A stretch of 64,000 bases of DNA from NCBI RefSeq assembly GCF_018326425.1, contig NZ_AP024601.1, positions 284,501-348,500 of the forward strand, given 5' to 3'. Below, one piece after another: positions 1 to 7,649 of the stretch. The notes below the pieces were generated by a model. The model searched no databases. It saw nothing but the letters and a program-made list of their open reading frames with translations, and had not been told where the DNA came from. The stretch's first letter is position 1. Every line of letters begins with the position of its first letter. The DNA comes from Polycladomyces abyssicola (GTDB lineage: Bacteria > Bacillota > Bacilli > Thermoactinomycetales > JIR-001). A program made the translations under genes and the position numbers.

Positions 1-1
1 T

Positions 2-538
2 CGTGAGGAGATCAGTGCCATTGGAGAAGTGGGATTGCCCTATTACACCCTGCCGGAACCGCAGAGAAAACAACCGCCCTCTCCCGATGCGATTGCCCGG
101 TTGTCCCGTTTTCTTTCGTTGGCGGCAGAGCTCGATTTGCCGGTGGTGCTGCATGCCGTCCACGAAGCGGCGGAACCAGTCCGACAGCTATTGCGCCGAC
201 ATGGGGTAAAACAGGCGGTGTTTCACTGGCTCAAAGCGCCCGCTGATGTGTTGCACCGCATCGTGGATGATGGTTATCTCATCTCGGTGACGCCAGATGT
301 GCTTCGCAGGGAACGGGACCGTGAGTTGGCCCGTCAAGTGCCTTTGTCCCAGCTGTTATTGGAGACGGATGCACCGTGGGAATACGAGGGAAAAAGAGCG
401 GAGCCGGCGTGGGTGAAGGAAGTGGCGGAGGAAGTGGCCAGGGTGAAGGGTGTGACGGTTCGGCAAGTGTGCCAGCAAACGACGGAGAATGCACGTCGTC
501 TGTTCAGCATCGACGGATCAATGACGACGGGGTGGTAA
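2..538 (+). CDS. TatD-family metal-dependent hydrolase, C-terminal part
   Basis: The reading frame is open from the first bases of the window, so the N-terminus lies upstream. The 178 visible codons fit the C-terminal half of a TatD-type TIM-barrel deoxyribonuclease. Visible family marks are a metal-binding His in LPVVLHAVH, a second His in VFHWLK, and the strand-end motif LLLETDAPW carrying the conserved acidic residue, followed by a typical final helix (VKGVTVRQVCQQTTENARRLF). Such proteins are cytoplasmic and act on DNA ends or small phosphoesters; the true substrate cannot be read here. The 3' end overlaps the convergent cmpA-like gene by 21 bp. The family call is firm; the exact paralogue is not. 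Confidence 0.85.
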   Translation, partial: REEISAIGEVGLPYYTLPEPQRKQPPSPDAIARLSRFLSLAAELDLPVVLHAVHEAAEPVRQLLRRHGVKQAVFHWLKAPADVLHRIVDDGYLISVTPDVLRRERDRELARQVPLSQLLLETDAPWEYEGKRAEPAWVKEVAEEVARVKGVTVRQVCQQTTENARRLFSIDGSMTTGW

Positions 539-652
539 AGAACCCTGTTCCTTTTCTCGGTACGTGAACCAACACGCGTTAAGAAACCGGATCTGCTTGC
601 GGTCTTTCCCGTAAAACGCGCGCATCAGCTGGTTGCGCAACCATTTGGGCAT
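518..652 (-). CDS. cmpA: CmpA-like cortex morphogenetic protein
   Basis: This 44-residue protein starts MPKWLRNQLMRAFYGKDRKQ and continues IRFLNACWFTYR. The pattern of a basic helix, then KD(R/N)xQI, then LNxCW(F/Y)xYR matches the small Bacillus protein CmpA, which coordinates spore coat and cortex assembly with the ClpXP protease during sporulation. The start was chosen because GGGAGG lies just upstream on the minus strand. Its C-terminal extension (EKEQGSLPPRRH) is a little longer than in Bacillus. It converges with and overlaps the 3' end of the TatD gene. It is too small for most gene finders, but the motif match is good. Confidence 0.8.
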   Translation of the reverse strand: MPKWLRNQLMRAFYGKDRKQIRFLNACWFTYREKEQGSLPPRRH

Positions 653-919
653 GGTGATCCCTCCCGGTATCAACGTTCTCTCAATACAGGGTATGAAAAA
701 GCCCTGGTCGGCGTGAACAGCGATCGGGACTGTCGGGATCACAAATGTGAAGGCGTTGTTTTCGGTTAACCAGATGAGCTTACCGACAAGGTGGTTGAAC
801 TACAGGCCATTTTGTGAGCGGAGCCGAATTTCCCGTCGAGCGACTTTAGCTGTTGCGAATCGCTGGACGGGAAATCGGAGCTCAAGGACTTTGTCATCAA
901 CTTGGTCTCGTTCACCGGG
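653..919. other. Intergenic stretch with possible decayed coding fragments
   Basis: No intact gene is visible here. The plus strand holds short protein-like runs in different frames (for example DELTDKVVELQAIL before a stop at about 812), which could be debris of an old gene. Positions 816-876 also resemble the dispersed repeat described elsewhere in this window (shared core CGAGCGACTTT). Both readings are weak. Confidence 0.25.
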
Positions 920-1051
920 TCAAGCGTAATGTTCGGCGATTTGCTGTCTGATCCACTCTTGGGTACAGCAATCATCCAACGGCTCTTGATCTGATGAAAT
1001 GGGCAATCCGCAGGTCGGGCAGACCGGTTGGGGGGGCGATTCGAGTTTCAT
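920..1051 (-). CDS. Small four-cysteine protein, probable zinc ribbon
   Basis: This is a 43-residue ORF beginning MKLESPPQPVCPTCG and ending in EHYA. AAGGAG lies at good spacing upstream, which supports translation from 1051 rather than from the long chance ORF that continues upstream. Two cysteine pairs (CPTC at residues 11-14 and CC at 28-29) suggest a small zinc-binding fold. It has no recognised family; a regulatory or chaperone-like role would be guesswork. The neighbours give no functional hint. Confidence 0.55.
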   Translation of the reverse strand: MKLESPPQPVCPTCGLPISSDQEPLDDCCTQEWIRQQIAEHYA

Positions 1052-1140
1052 AAGGCCACTCCTTGAGAAGGAAGTTTGGTATAGTATATTATAACAGTCA
1101 AATAAATGTGATTGTGTACTATAACAAACAGCGATAACAA

Positions 1141-1213
1141 AAAACGGTTTCCCCAACGGCTGGTTGAGACCTTCGTGGTTTCGTCTCGGAAAAAGCCGTA
1201 GGCGAACCGTTTT
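1141..1213. terminator. Long nested inverted repeat downstream of the hydrolase
   Basis: AAAACGGTT (1141-1149) pairs with AACCGTTTT (1205-1213). Inside it ACGGCT (1156-1161) pairs with AGCCGT (1194-1199), and GAGAC (1166-1170) with GTCTC (1183-1187). It lies just after the minus-strand hydrolase stop and probably works as its terminator. The flanking T tract is weak, so another structured role is possible. Confidence 0.45.
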
Positions 1214-1245
1214 CCTGTTTTCTGCGGACTTTCCCCCTGATTCGG

Positions 1246-2043
1246 TCAACTCTGTGCGTGCCGTTCCAAAAAACGGAGCAGATGAGCGTGAAACGAATCC
1301 GGTTGTTCCAAAGGCGGGAGATGTCCCGTCCCCGCCATCGTGATCAACTCCGCTTGCGGAATGGCGGATGCAATCCGTTGGGCAAGCGTTTGGATTTCCT
1401 CCCAATCCCGATCTCCCCGCATCACCAGCGTGGGTACGCTTATTTCGGACAAGCGGTCGACAGCGGGTGGGAAATGCGGCATCCCTTTGCTTTCGCGTTT
1501 CCAGTAATCCAATACGGTTTGTCGCACGTATCGTCGAACTGAAGGAACCACTTTCGACTGCTTGCGAAAGGGACCTTCCACCCAAGTTTGTAAAAACCGT
1601 TCCAACGCTTGTTCCAACCGTCCTTCTTTACGAAGCCGCTGGATTTCCCTCTCGTTGGCGAGAAACGCGTCCGACCAACGATAGCCGCTCACCCCCGGGT
1701 TGATCAGCACCAGGCTCCGTACCGTATCCGGATATCGCAAGGCGTAATCGATCGCGATTTTGCCGCCGACCGAGATACCGACGATGGATGCGCGATCCAC
1801 TTCCAATGCCTCGAGAAGTGCGCGTAAGTCGTCGTGATGCTCGAACCGGCCTTCGCCGTCTCCTGAACGCCCTGCGCCGCGCAAGTCGTAACGGATGACG
1901 CGATAGCGACGATGCAACACCCTGACGGTTTCATCCCACATGCGATGATCCAACGGCATGCCGTGCAATAACACGACGGTCGGTCCTTCCCCGACCGATT
2001 GAACATACAACGAAACACCGTTCAATTCGATTCGGCCGGACAT
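1246..2043 (-). CDS. Alpha/beta-fold hydrolase
   Basis: This 265-residue protein has the full alpha/beta-hydrolase layout: an oxyanion motif in VVLLHGMPLDH near residue 25, the nucleophile elbow GISVGG, an acidic residue in the MRGDRD strand end, and the catalytic His in AGTGHLPP near the C-terminus. There is no signal peptide, so it is cytoplasmic. Family members include esterases, C-C hydrolases and haloperoxidase-like enzymes; the substrate cannot be told. The start at 2043 is set by GGAGGAAGGGG directly upstream. It sits just downstream of, and slightly overlaps, the reading frame of the broken EamA gene, so the two were probably one operon. Confidence 0.85.
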   Translation of the reverse strand: MSGRIELNGVSLYVQSVGEGPTVVLLHGMPLDHRMWDETVRVLHRRYRVIRYDLRGAGRSGDGEGRFEHHDDLRALLEALEVDRASIVGISVGGKIAIDYALRYPDTVRSLVLINPGVSGYRWSDAFLANEREIQRLRKEGRLEQALERFLQTWVEGPFRKQSKVVPSVRRYVRQTVLDYWKRESKGMPHFPPAVDRLSEISVPTLVMRGDRDWEEIQTLAQRIASAIPQAELITMAGTGHLPPLEQPDSFHAHLLRFLERHAQS

Positions 2044-2971
2044 CCCCTTCCTCCTTTCTGAGTGCGGGCCGGGGACCGGTTGATGATCACAATCCCGCCG
2101 ATTACAGCCCAGCCAGTGTGTAAGGGGAAAACGACTCATGCAACAGTACGCTTGACAACAGTGAGCCGAACAAAGGGATCAAAAACAGAAACAGGGAGAC
2201 TTTGCCCACTGGATGCACTTTCATTACCGAATTCCACAGCAGGAAACCGGTGGCCGACACAAAGGCGAGATACAGGAGAATCAATAGGGAGCGTGGGTCG
2301 AAGTGGAATGGAAACAACCCGATCCGAACCGTGCCGACGGCGATGAGTCCGATCGAACCGATCAGCATTTGCCAAGCCGTCAAATAAAAGACGCCCATGC
2401 GGTGTGTTTCGTTTCGCGCCAAAAGATTGCCGAACGATCCGGACATTGCAGATGCCAACACCAACAGAGACCCGATTCCCAACGAGGAAGAAAGCGCACC
2501 ATGGGAGAGATTGGCCAACCAAACACCGGAAAAACCGGTGATCAAACCGACGGTTTTGCGCCAATCGATTTTGTCGTCGGGATACATCCAGTGGGCAAAC
2601 AGAATCTGAAAAAAGGAACCCGTACCTGCGAGAATCGACGCATGGATGCCGGTGGTGTAGGTAAGTCCGACATAGAAACAGACGTATTGCAGAAAGGTTT
2701 GAAACAGCGCGATCCGCAGACATGGGATCAGCGTTTGTTTTCGATAACGAACCGGATGTCCCAATAGTTTCATCACGACGAAGATCATCAAAGCGGCCAG
2801 AAAAAATCGGTAACCCGCGAAGAGAATTTGCCGGTCGGTCTGATGGGGCGCAATCGCCAGCATATGATAGTTCAGTTTGATGAAAGGAAAAGCACTGCCT
2901 CACAAAAAGGTGGCCAGCAACGCGGTGATGACCATTCCGGCTGTGCCGGACAGCCATCGGGATGCGTTCAT
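2022..2971 (-). pseudogene. EamA/DMT-family transporter, broken
   Basis: The frame starting at 2971 reads MNASRWLSGTAGMVITALLA, reaches a TGA at codon 23 exactly where the family motif LWGSxFPxIK needs its Trp, and then continues as a good multi-helix EamA transporter. Near the C-terminus a single missing base after YTLAGL shifts the frame; in the next frame the expected last helix (VIGGIVIINR) appears and ends at 2022. Two independent lesions argue against one sequencing error. An intact protein would be a ten-helix drug/metabolite exporter of about 310 residues. A weak GGAAGAAG precedes the ATG. Readthrough or internal initiation could still give a truncated product. Confidence 0.8.
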
Positions 2972-3008
2972 CGAATCATTCTTCTTCCGTTTTGCAATGG
3001 ACAAAGGG

Positions 3009-3046
3009 AAAGTCCGATTCCGTGCTTCCCGCCGAAATCGGACTTT
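3009..3046. terminator. Perfect 11-bp hairpin upstream of the broken transporter
   Basis: AAAGTCCGATT and AATCGGACTTT flank a 16-base loop. It lies in the leader of the minus-strand transporter gene, so it could be an attenuator or simply a terminator reading either way. The U tracts are short. Confidence 0.4.
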
Positions 3047-3168
3047 TGTAGCGTACAAAGGGTTTTGCACAGTCACTTTTATGGTTATACCACATTACGA
3101 TATGAACCGTAAACAACGGTTTTCGTCGTGTGAGCTTCCGCTTAACAATGATCGTAAACTTCCCTTTC

Positions 3169-3195
3169 CCCCTGTGGAGCAGGGGATTTTTGTTT
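3169..3195 (+). terminator. Rho-independent terminator without an obvious gene
   Basis: CCCCTG pairs with CAGGGG around a 5-base loop, and ATTTTTGTTT follows. No upstream plus-strand gene is visible, so it may end a small RNA or a lost gene. Confidence 0.5.
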
Positions 3196-3428
3196 GAGAT
3201 CCGGGTCAGTACGGGAAAAAAGTGAGCGGGACTGCAGAGGTACGCAACAATATGGATTATAATTTCAAAAATATATTCACTCGAATGGAAAAGGAATATC
3301 CGGATGACAATGTGTGGTAAGCGAAAGAGGCGGGTTTTCATCTTTTGGTGCAATCAGCAAAGATTTGGTATATTTTTATATATTAATTGTAACTTTTATA
3401 TAAAAGCGTTATGATGATGTTGTGGGTT

Positions 3429-3467
3429 TGTAACCGTTTCTAGCGGTTTGATCGGGAAACAGTTACA
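3429..3467. promoter_or_regulatory. Inverted repeat upstream of the thioredoxin-like gene
   Basis: TGTAACCGTTTC and GAAACAGTTACA form 12-base arms with one mismatch around 15 bases. The right arm merges with the -10-like TACAAT that precedes the gene. This could be an operator; no regulator is identified. Confidence 0.3.
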
Positions 3468-3502
3468 ATGAAAGCAGAATACGGGAAAAGGAGGACAGGC
3501 GC

Positions 3503-4069
3503 ATGAAGCTTCTGGGGGGCTGGTTTGATAAGGGCATGACCTGGGATGAATATGTGAGCGGCATGCAAGTGAACAAAGAAAACCTGCTGTACATATACGA
3601 ACAATACCGCCTGCCTGCTGAAGATCAGTTGTTCTACCGGCAGTTGCGTGATCGACAATGGCGGGTGATTGCGCTCACGGCGGATTGGTGCGGAGATGCC
3701 ATGTTGTGCAATGCGGTTTTGAAGCGGATTGCGGAGGCGGCAGGACTTGAGCTTTCCTTCCTGATCCGTGACGAGAATCTGGAGTTGATGGATCAGTATT
3801 TGACCAACGGCAAATCCCGCTCCATTCCCATCTATATTTTTATTGACAGGGAAGGGCGGGAACAGGCGGTATGGGGCCCACGCTCTCCGGAAGTGCAGCG
3901 GTTGGTGGATGAGATGAGAAGTCAGTTACCGGACAAAGCGGATCCCCGGTTTGAGACAAAGCAGAAAGAAATGTTTCGCGGATTCAAGGAACGCATACTG
4001 ACCGATCAGTCGTTGTGGGAGACGGTGAACCGCAGCATTCGGGCGCGGTTGGAACAAGCGCTGCGATAA
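3503..4069 (+). CDS. Thioredoxin-family protein
   Basis: This 188-residue cytoplasmic protein has a thioredoxin-like core: a beta strand WRVIALTADWCGDA ending in a Cys, a second Cys six residues later (WCGDAMLC), then a helix, and the cis-Pro strand SIPIYIFIDREG. The spacing CxxxxxC differs from classical CxxC thioredoxins and resembles Bacillus proteins annotated only as thioredoxin family. The N-terminal 60 residues form a helical extension. AAAAGGAGG precedes the ATG. The next gene follows 13 bp later with its own strong RBS, so they are probably co-transcribed. The redox partner is unknown. Confidence 0.75.
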   Translation: MKLLGGWFDKGMTWDEYVSGMQVNKENLLYIYEQYRLPAEDQLFYRQLRDRQWRVIALTADWCGDAMLCNAVLKRIAEAAGLELSFLIRDENLELMDQYLTNGKSRSIPIYIFIDREGREQAVWGPRSPEVQRLVDEMRSQLPDKADPRFETKQKEMFRGFKERILTDQSLWETVNRSIRARLEQALR

Positions 4070-4082
4070 GGAGGAGACCGGG

Positions 4083-4976
4083 ATGCAATCTTTACGTGTC
4101 GGTTTTATCGGATTGGGGATTATGGGCAGGTCGATGGCTCGTAACATTCACCGCGCAGGATTTCCGGTTACCGTATGGAACCGGACTGAACGAAAAATGG
4201 CGGAAGCAAGGGAATGGGGGGCGGAAACGGCTGCTTCGCCCCGGGCTGTGGCAGAAGTGAGTGACGTGGTCATTACCTGTGTTGGCGACACGCCGGATGT
4301 GCGGGAAGTAGCGGAAGGGCCAGAAGGGTTGCTGAAAGGGGCCCGTGAAGGGTTGATCTGGGTGGATATGAGTACGATCGCACCTGAGGCAACCCGGGAA
4401 TTGGCTGCTCGTGCCGCGGAACAAGGCGTCCGCATGCTCGATGCCCCTGTCAGTGGAGGAGATATCGGCGCACGGCAAGGTACGTTGTCCATCATGGTCG
4501 GAGGAGACGCCGAGGTATTGGAAACGGTTCGCCCGGTATTGGAGGCGATGGGAAAAAACATCGTACATTGCGGTCCGCATGGAGCCGGGCAGACGGTCAA
4601 AGCGTGCAACCAGATTTTGTGCGGGCTTAATCTGCTGGGCGTGGTGGAGGCCTTGGCATTCGCCAAAAAAGCGGGCGTCGATTTGGAAAAGATGATTGAA
4701 GTGACCACGCAGGGAGCGGGAGGTTCCTGGGCGTTGGCCAATCTGGCGCCTCGCATTGTCAAGGGAGATCTGGCCCCTGGATTTTCGGTCCGTTTCCAGC
4801 AAAAAGATTTGCGCATCGTGCTTCAGGAGGCGGAACAGATGAACCTGCCGTTGGTGGGTACAGCGGTTGTGCAACAGTTGCTACGGTCGGTGCAGGCTTA
4901 TGGTGGGGATGATGACGGAACCCATGCGCTGATTCGGGTGATGGAACGGTTGGCCAGACTGGATTTTACCCGATGA
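4083..4976 (+). CDS. NAD(P)-dependent beta-hydroxyacid dehydrogenase
   Basis: This 297-residue protein of the 3-hydroxyisobutyrate / tartronate-semialdehyde reductase family has the Rossmann dinucleotide motif GFIGLGIMG at residues 7-15, the substrate-binding DAPVSGG at 120-126 and the catalytic Lys 173 in GAGQTVKACNQ. The C-terminal half is the all-helical dimerisation domain, and the length is normal for the family. It would oxidise a 3-hydroxy acid or reduce a semialdehyde in the cytoplasm. The sequence does not separate 3-hydroxyisobutyrate dehydrogenase from GarR-type enzymes. GGAGGAG precedes the ATG, and the gene follows the thioredoxin-like gene closely. Confidence 0.85.
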   Translation: MQSLRVGFIGLGIMGRSMARNIHRAGFPVTVWNRTERKMAEAREWGAETAASPRAVAEVSDVVITCVGDTPDVREVAEGPEGLLKGAREGLIWVDMSTIAPEATRELAARAAEQGVRMLDAPVSGGDIGARQGTLSIMVGGDAEVLETVRPVLEAMGKNIVHCGPHGAGQTVKACNQILCGLNLLGVVEALAFAKKAGVDLEKMIEVTTQGAGGSWALANLAPRIVKGDLAPGFSVRFQQKDLRIVLQEAEQMNLPLVGTAVVQQLLRSVQAYGGDDDGTHALIRVMERLARLDFTR

Positions 4977-5083
4977 GGACGGAACAAGAAATAACCGGTT
5001 CAAAACTGGACGATGGAGCCAAAACTGATATGCACTGAAGAGCAGACGGGAGCCGGCTTGTTCTCCGGCTCCCTCAATCACGG

Positions 5084-6115
5084 TTACGCCCCGATATATT
5101 TGGCCACGACAGAGCGTGCCATCGACGGATCTTGCGTTCCTTGGACCAAAATGCGTCCGTCCGGGAAAATGACCAATCGGTAAGGATCAATATCTGCCCG
5201 CAAAAGAAAGCGATTTTTTTCCACCCGTCCGAGCGGTGCCAGCCGTTTCGCCAATTGTTCCAGATCCATCGGTTGGGGCGCGGATGGGGAGATCTGGACG
5301 GTGTCTCTCCCGCAAAGGGAAACGGCTTGAGGTTCTTTGTCCGCTGGGTCCAGAAACTCCCATATGCCTTGGCCGCATGTCGGACAATCGGGCTTTCTAT
5401 TTTGGCTTACTTCCATCGCGGTATCGTGATTGTACCAGCATTCAAAATGTCGTAGCCGCGTATCCAAGGCTTGTTCGTCACGAACCAACAATTTGAGCGC
5501 TTCCACCGCTTGGTGGGCGGCCACGATGTGGATGATCGGACCGATCACACCGGCCGTATCGCATGTCTCCGTCGTTCCCGGAGCGGGAGGATTCGGAAAC
5601 AGACAGCGGAGACAAGGAGTGATCCCCGGCCTGATTGTGAACACCATGCCCCGGGAGCTGACCGCGCCGCCGTATATCCACGGGATGCCGTGTTTGACAC
5701 TGACATCGTTGATCAAAAATCGTACGGAGAAATTGTCCGTACCGTCCAAAATCAGGTCGACGTCGGACAGAAGCGATTCGGCGTTTTGCCATGTTAAGTC
5801 GGTGACGTGTGCTTCCAGGCGGACCCCCGAGTTGATGGCACGTAGTTTCCGTTCTGCCGCCACTGCTTTGGGAAGGCCTTCTCTCGCATCCGATTCGTCA
5901 TACAGCATTTGGCGTTGCAGGTTGCTGGGTTCGACGAAGTCGCGGTCAATCAATCGGACGAATCCGACTCCTGCACGAACCATATGATTGGCCAGCGCGG
6001 AGCCGAGAGCACCCATGCCGACAATGGCGATGCGGGCTTGTTGGAGTTTCCTTTGGCCTTTTTCTCCAATGGGAGCGAACAGGATTTGTCTGGAATATCG
6101 TACATGATCTGTCAC
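5084..6115 (-). CDS. ThiF/MoeB-family adenylyltransferase
   Basis: This E1-like enzyme activates the C-terminal Gly-Gly of a sulfur carrier protein with ATP, either ThiS (thiamine) or MoaD (molybdopterin). The 343-residue product starts VTDHVRYSRQILF, with the nucleotide motif GMGALGS at 33-39, the SNLQRQ arginine finger region, DGTDNF, and zinc-ligand pairs CLRC and CPTC. The last 90 residues form the extra C-terminal domain seen in Bacillales ThiF proteins instead of a rhodanese domain. The GTG start at 6115 is fixed by GGAAGGAG, which lies across the end of the upstream gene. Directly downstream of moaD-moaE, it probably serves molybdopterin synthesis, possibly also thiamine. Confidence 0.85.
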   Translation of the reverse strand: MTDHVRYSRQILFAPIGEKGQRKLQQARIAIVGMGALGSALANHMVRAGVGFVRLIDRDFVEPSNLQRQMLYDESDAREGLPKAVAAERKLRAINSGVRLEAHVTDLTWQNAESLLSDVDLILDGTDNFSVRFLINDVSVKHGIPWIYGGAVSSRGMVFTIRPGITPCLRCLFPNPPAPGTTETCDTAGVIGPIIHIVAAHQAVEALKLLVRDEQALDTRLRHFECWYNHDTAMEVSQNRKPDCPTCGQGIWEFLDPADKEPQAVSLCGRDTVQISPSAPQPMDLEQLAKRLAPLGRVEKNRFLLRADIDPYRLVIFPDGRILVQGTQDPSMARSVVAKYIGA

Positions 6116-6120
6116 CGTGA

Positions 6121-6849
6121 TTACTCCTTCCCTGAGGATGGGTCGGCATCCGTTTCCGGCGGGTCCATCGGATTCCAAGGGCCTTGTTGGTGACCGATCC
6201 ATTCCGACCCATCTTCCCATTTTTCTTTTTTCCAGATGGGAACGATGGCCTTCAACCGTTCAATGGCATAGCGTCCGGCGGCGAAAGCTTCGTCCCTGTG
6301 CGGGGTGGCCACGGCGATGATCACACTGATCTCTTCAATGTCCAGACGGCCCACTCGATGCGCCATTGCGACACGGGCGGAGGGCCATCGCGTACTGATT
6401 TCTTCGGTGATTTGCTTCATTTTCTTGAGGGCCATCGGCGCGTACGCTTCGTATTCCAAATGGACGGTGCGGCGACCGCGCGTAAACTCGCGTACCGTTC
6501 CCACAAAGGTTAACACCGCCCCGGCGTGTGGGTTGGAGACTTTTTGTATCAGTAAGTCGGCAGACAAAGGCTCTTCCGTAATAATCAGATGATCATCTAC
6601 CTCTTCCCCGCCACTGACAGGCGGGATGATCGCAATTTCTGCCTCCGGAGGGATGGGTCGTTCCGGAGCGGCGTACTCATGGTTGATGGATACAAACGAT
6701 TGACGAAGCAATGATGCGGCATTCGGATATTGGTTCGCCAGATGTGCCAGCAAGTCACTGACAGTGGTATCATCAGGCAATTCCATATCCAGCTGACGGG
6801 TACCGATCTCCTCAGCGATTCCGGCGAACAAAAGGATGGATATTTTCAT
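6121..6849 (-). CDS. MoaD-MoaE fusion, molybdopterin synthase
   Basis: One 242-residue chain carries both subunits of molybdopterin synthase, which inserts two sulfurs into cyclic pyranopterin monophosphate. Residues 1-81 are MoaD-like (MKISILLFAG through PPVSGG) and residues from about 87 are MoaE-like, with the conserved AHRVGRLDI and the lysine-rich active-site IVPIWKKEKWEDG. The MoaD Gly-Gly at 80-81, which must be free to be adenylated, lies inside the chain. The same arrangement in mycobacterial MoaX is resolved by cleavage after Gly-Gly. The start at 6849 is taken from the MoaD N-terminus; the nearest SD-like GGGAGGG is rather far upstream, so the exact start is uncertain. The adenylyltransferase gene follows 5 bp later. 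Confidence 0.85.
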   Translation of the reverse strand: MKISILLFAGIAEEIGTRQLDMELPDDTTVSDLLAHLANQYPNAASLLRQSFVSINHEYAAPERPIPPEAEIAIIPPVSGGEEVDDHLIITEEPLSADLLIQKVSNPHAGAVLTFVGTVREFTRGRRTVHLEYEAYAPMALKKMKQITEEISTRWPSARVAMAHRVGRLDIEEISVIIAVATPHRDEAFAAGRYAIERLKAIVPIWKKEKWEDGSEWIGHQQGPWNPMDPPETDADPSSGKE

Positions 6850-7019
6850 CGTACTGGCGTACGCCTTCCCTCCCCGTTTAAAGGTGATTATGCGGACGTG
6901 TTGATCTCGTCTCAGCACGCCATTCAGCTGCTTTGTCTTTAGCTTACTACGAGAAGTTCCCAGAATGAAACCTTCAGGTACAAGAAATGCAACCCTCGTG
7001 ATGGATAAGGGTGAAAAGG

Positions 7020-7457
7020 ATGGTCAAAGAGCAAGAGATCGCCTATTGGCTATTTCAATTGTTGGTCGAGGATTTAGAGAAGATGGACGAGGAAGAGCGT
7101 GTCGTGAAACGACTGGAAGTGTTGGATGAAACACTGGACATATTGATGAAAAGCGGAGAAGGATTCAAGGTCCGCGTCGAACGTGCCGATTTGGATTGGA
7201 GAGCGAAAGGAGAGTCTGAGATGGAAAACGCGTCATCCGCTGAGAACAATACCATCCAAATTTCCGTGGAGGACTGGGAGAATCTGTTGGAGGCATGTGA
7301 AGCCGTTCTGAACTTTTTGGAGTACGACCAGCGCAAGATGCGGGACGTGCAGCAGGCTACGCCGGATTTCCCATGGGACAAGCGCGCCTACATGATCAAC
7401 AAGTTGGCTGACCATCTACGCGAGGCATTGATTCGCATTGATGAGGATTTGGGATAA
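7020..7457 (+). CDS. Conserved acidic hypothetical protein
   Basis: This 145-residue, highly charged, soluble and mostly helical protein has no signal peptide or membrane segment. It has two parts: an N-terminal helix pair (EIAYWLFQLLVEDLEKMDEEE) and, after a low-complexity linker near residue 75, a second helical part (VEDWENLLEACEAVLNFLEYDQRKM). I recognise no family. An ATG at 7020 with GGGTG-type spacing is preferred to the GTG at 7011. It stands alone between molybdenum cofactor genes on opposite strands. Codon use looks native. Confidence 0.55.
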   Translation: MVKEQEIAYWLFQLLVEDLEKMDEEERVVKRLEVLDETLDILMKSGEGFKVRVERADLDWRAKGESEMENASSAENNTIQISVEDWENLLEACEAVLNFLEYDQRKMRDVQQATPDFPWDKRAYMINKLADHLREALIRIDEDLG

Positions 7458-7548
7458 TTTCGGATAAAGAAATTTATCAATCCCAGTGAAAATGGCCGTA
7501 GCAGCCAATACCATTGATTCGGTAAAGGGATGATCTGGTTCATGTAAA

Positions 7549-7589
7549 CTGTCACCATCGGGCCATTTTTTGTGGTCCGATGGTGACAG
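7549..7589. repeat. 17-bp stem hairpin with a T-rich loop
   Basis: CTGTCACCATCGGGCCA (7549-7565) pairs with TGGTCCGATGGTGACAG (7573-7589), with one G-T pair and a loop of six T and one G. The downstream sequence has no T tract. It lies between the hypothetical gene and the split membrane gene. Confidence 0.6.
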
Positions 7590-7649
7590 GAATGGGAGAG
7601 TTTATTGCGAGTGGGATTGAGGAGTACAGGTAAACAAGAGGGGAGACAT

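Larger units (their letters stand above)
2972..3502. other. 531-bp AT-rich intergenic region
   Basis: This gap separates the minus-strand transporter from the plus-strand thioredoxin-like gene and must hold both promoters. It has three inverted repeats (3009-3046, 3169-3195, 3429-3467) and no coding sequence that I can support. Confidence 0.6.

Noticed and set aside
920-1585. 221-codon minus-strand ORF
   Set aside because: Only its last 43 codons have an RBS and sensible composition; the upstream part is antisense or out of frame to the alpha/beta hydrolase and a hairpin.
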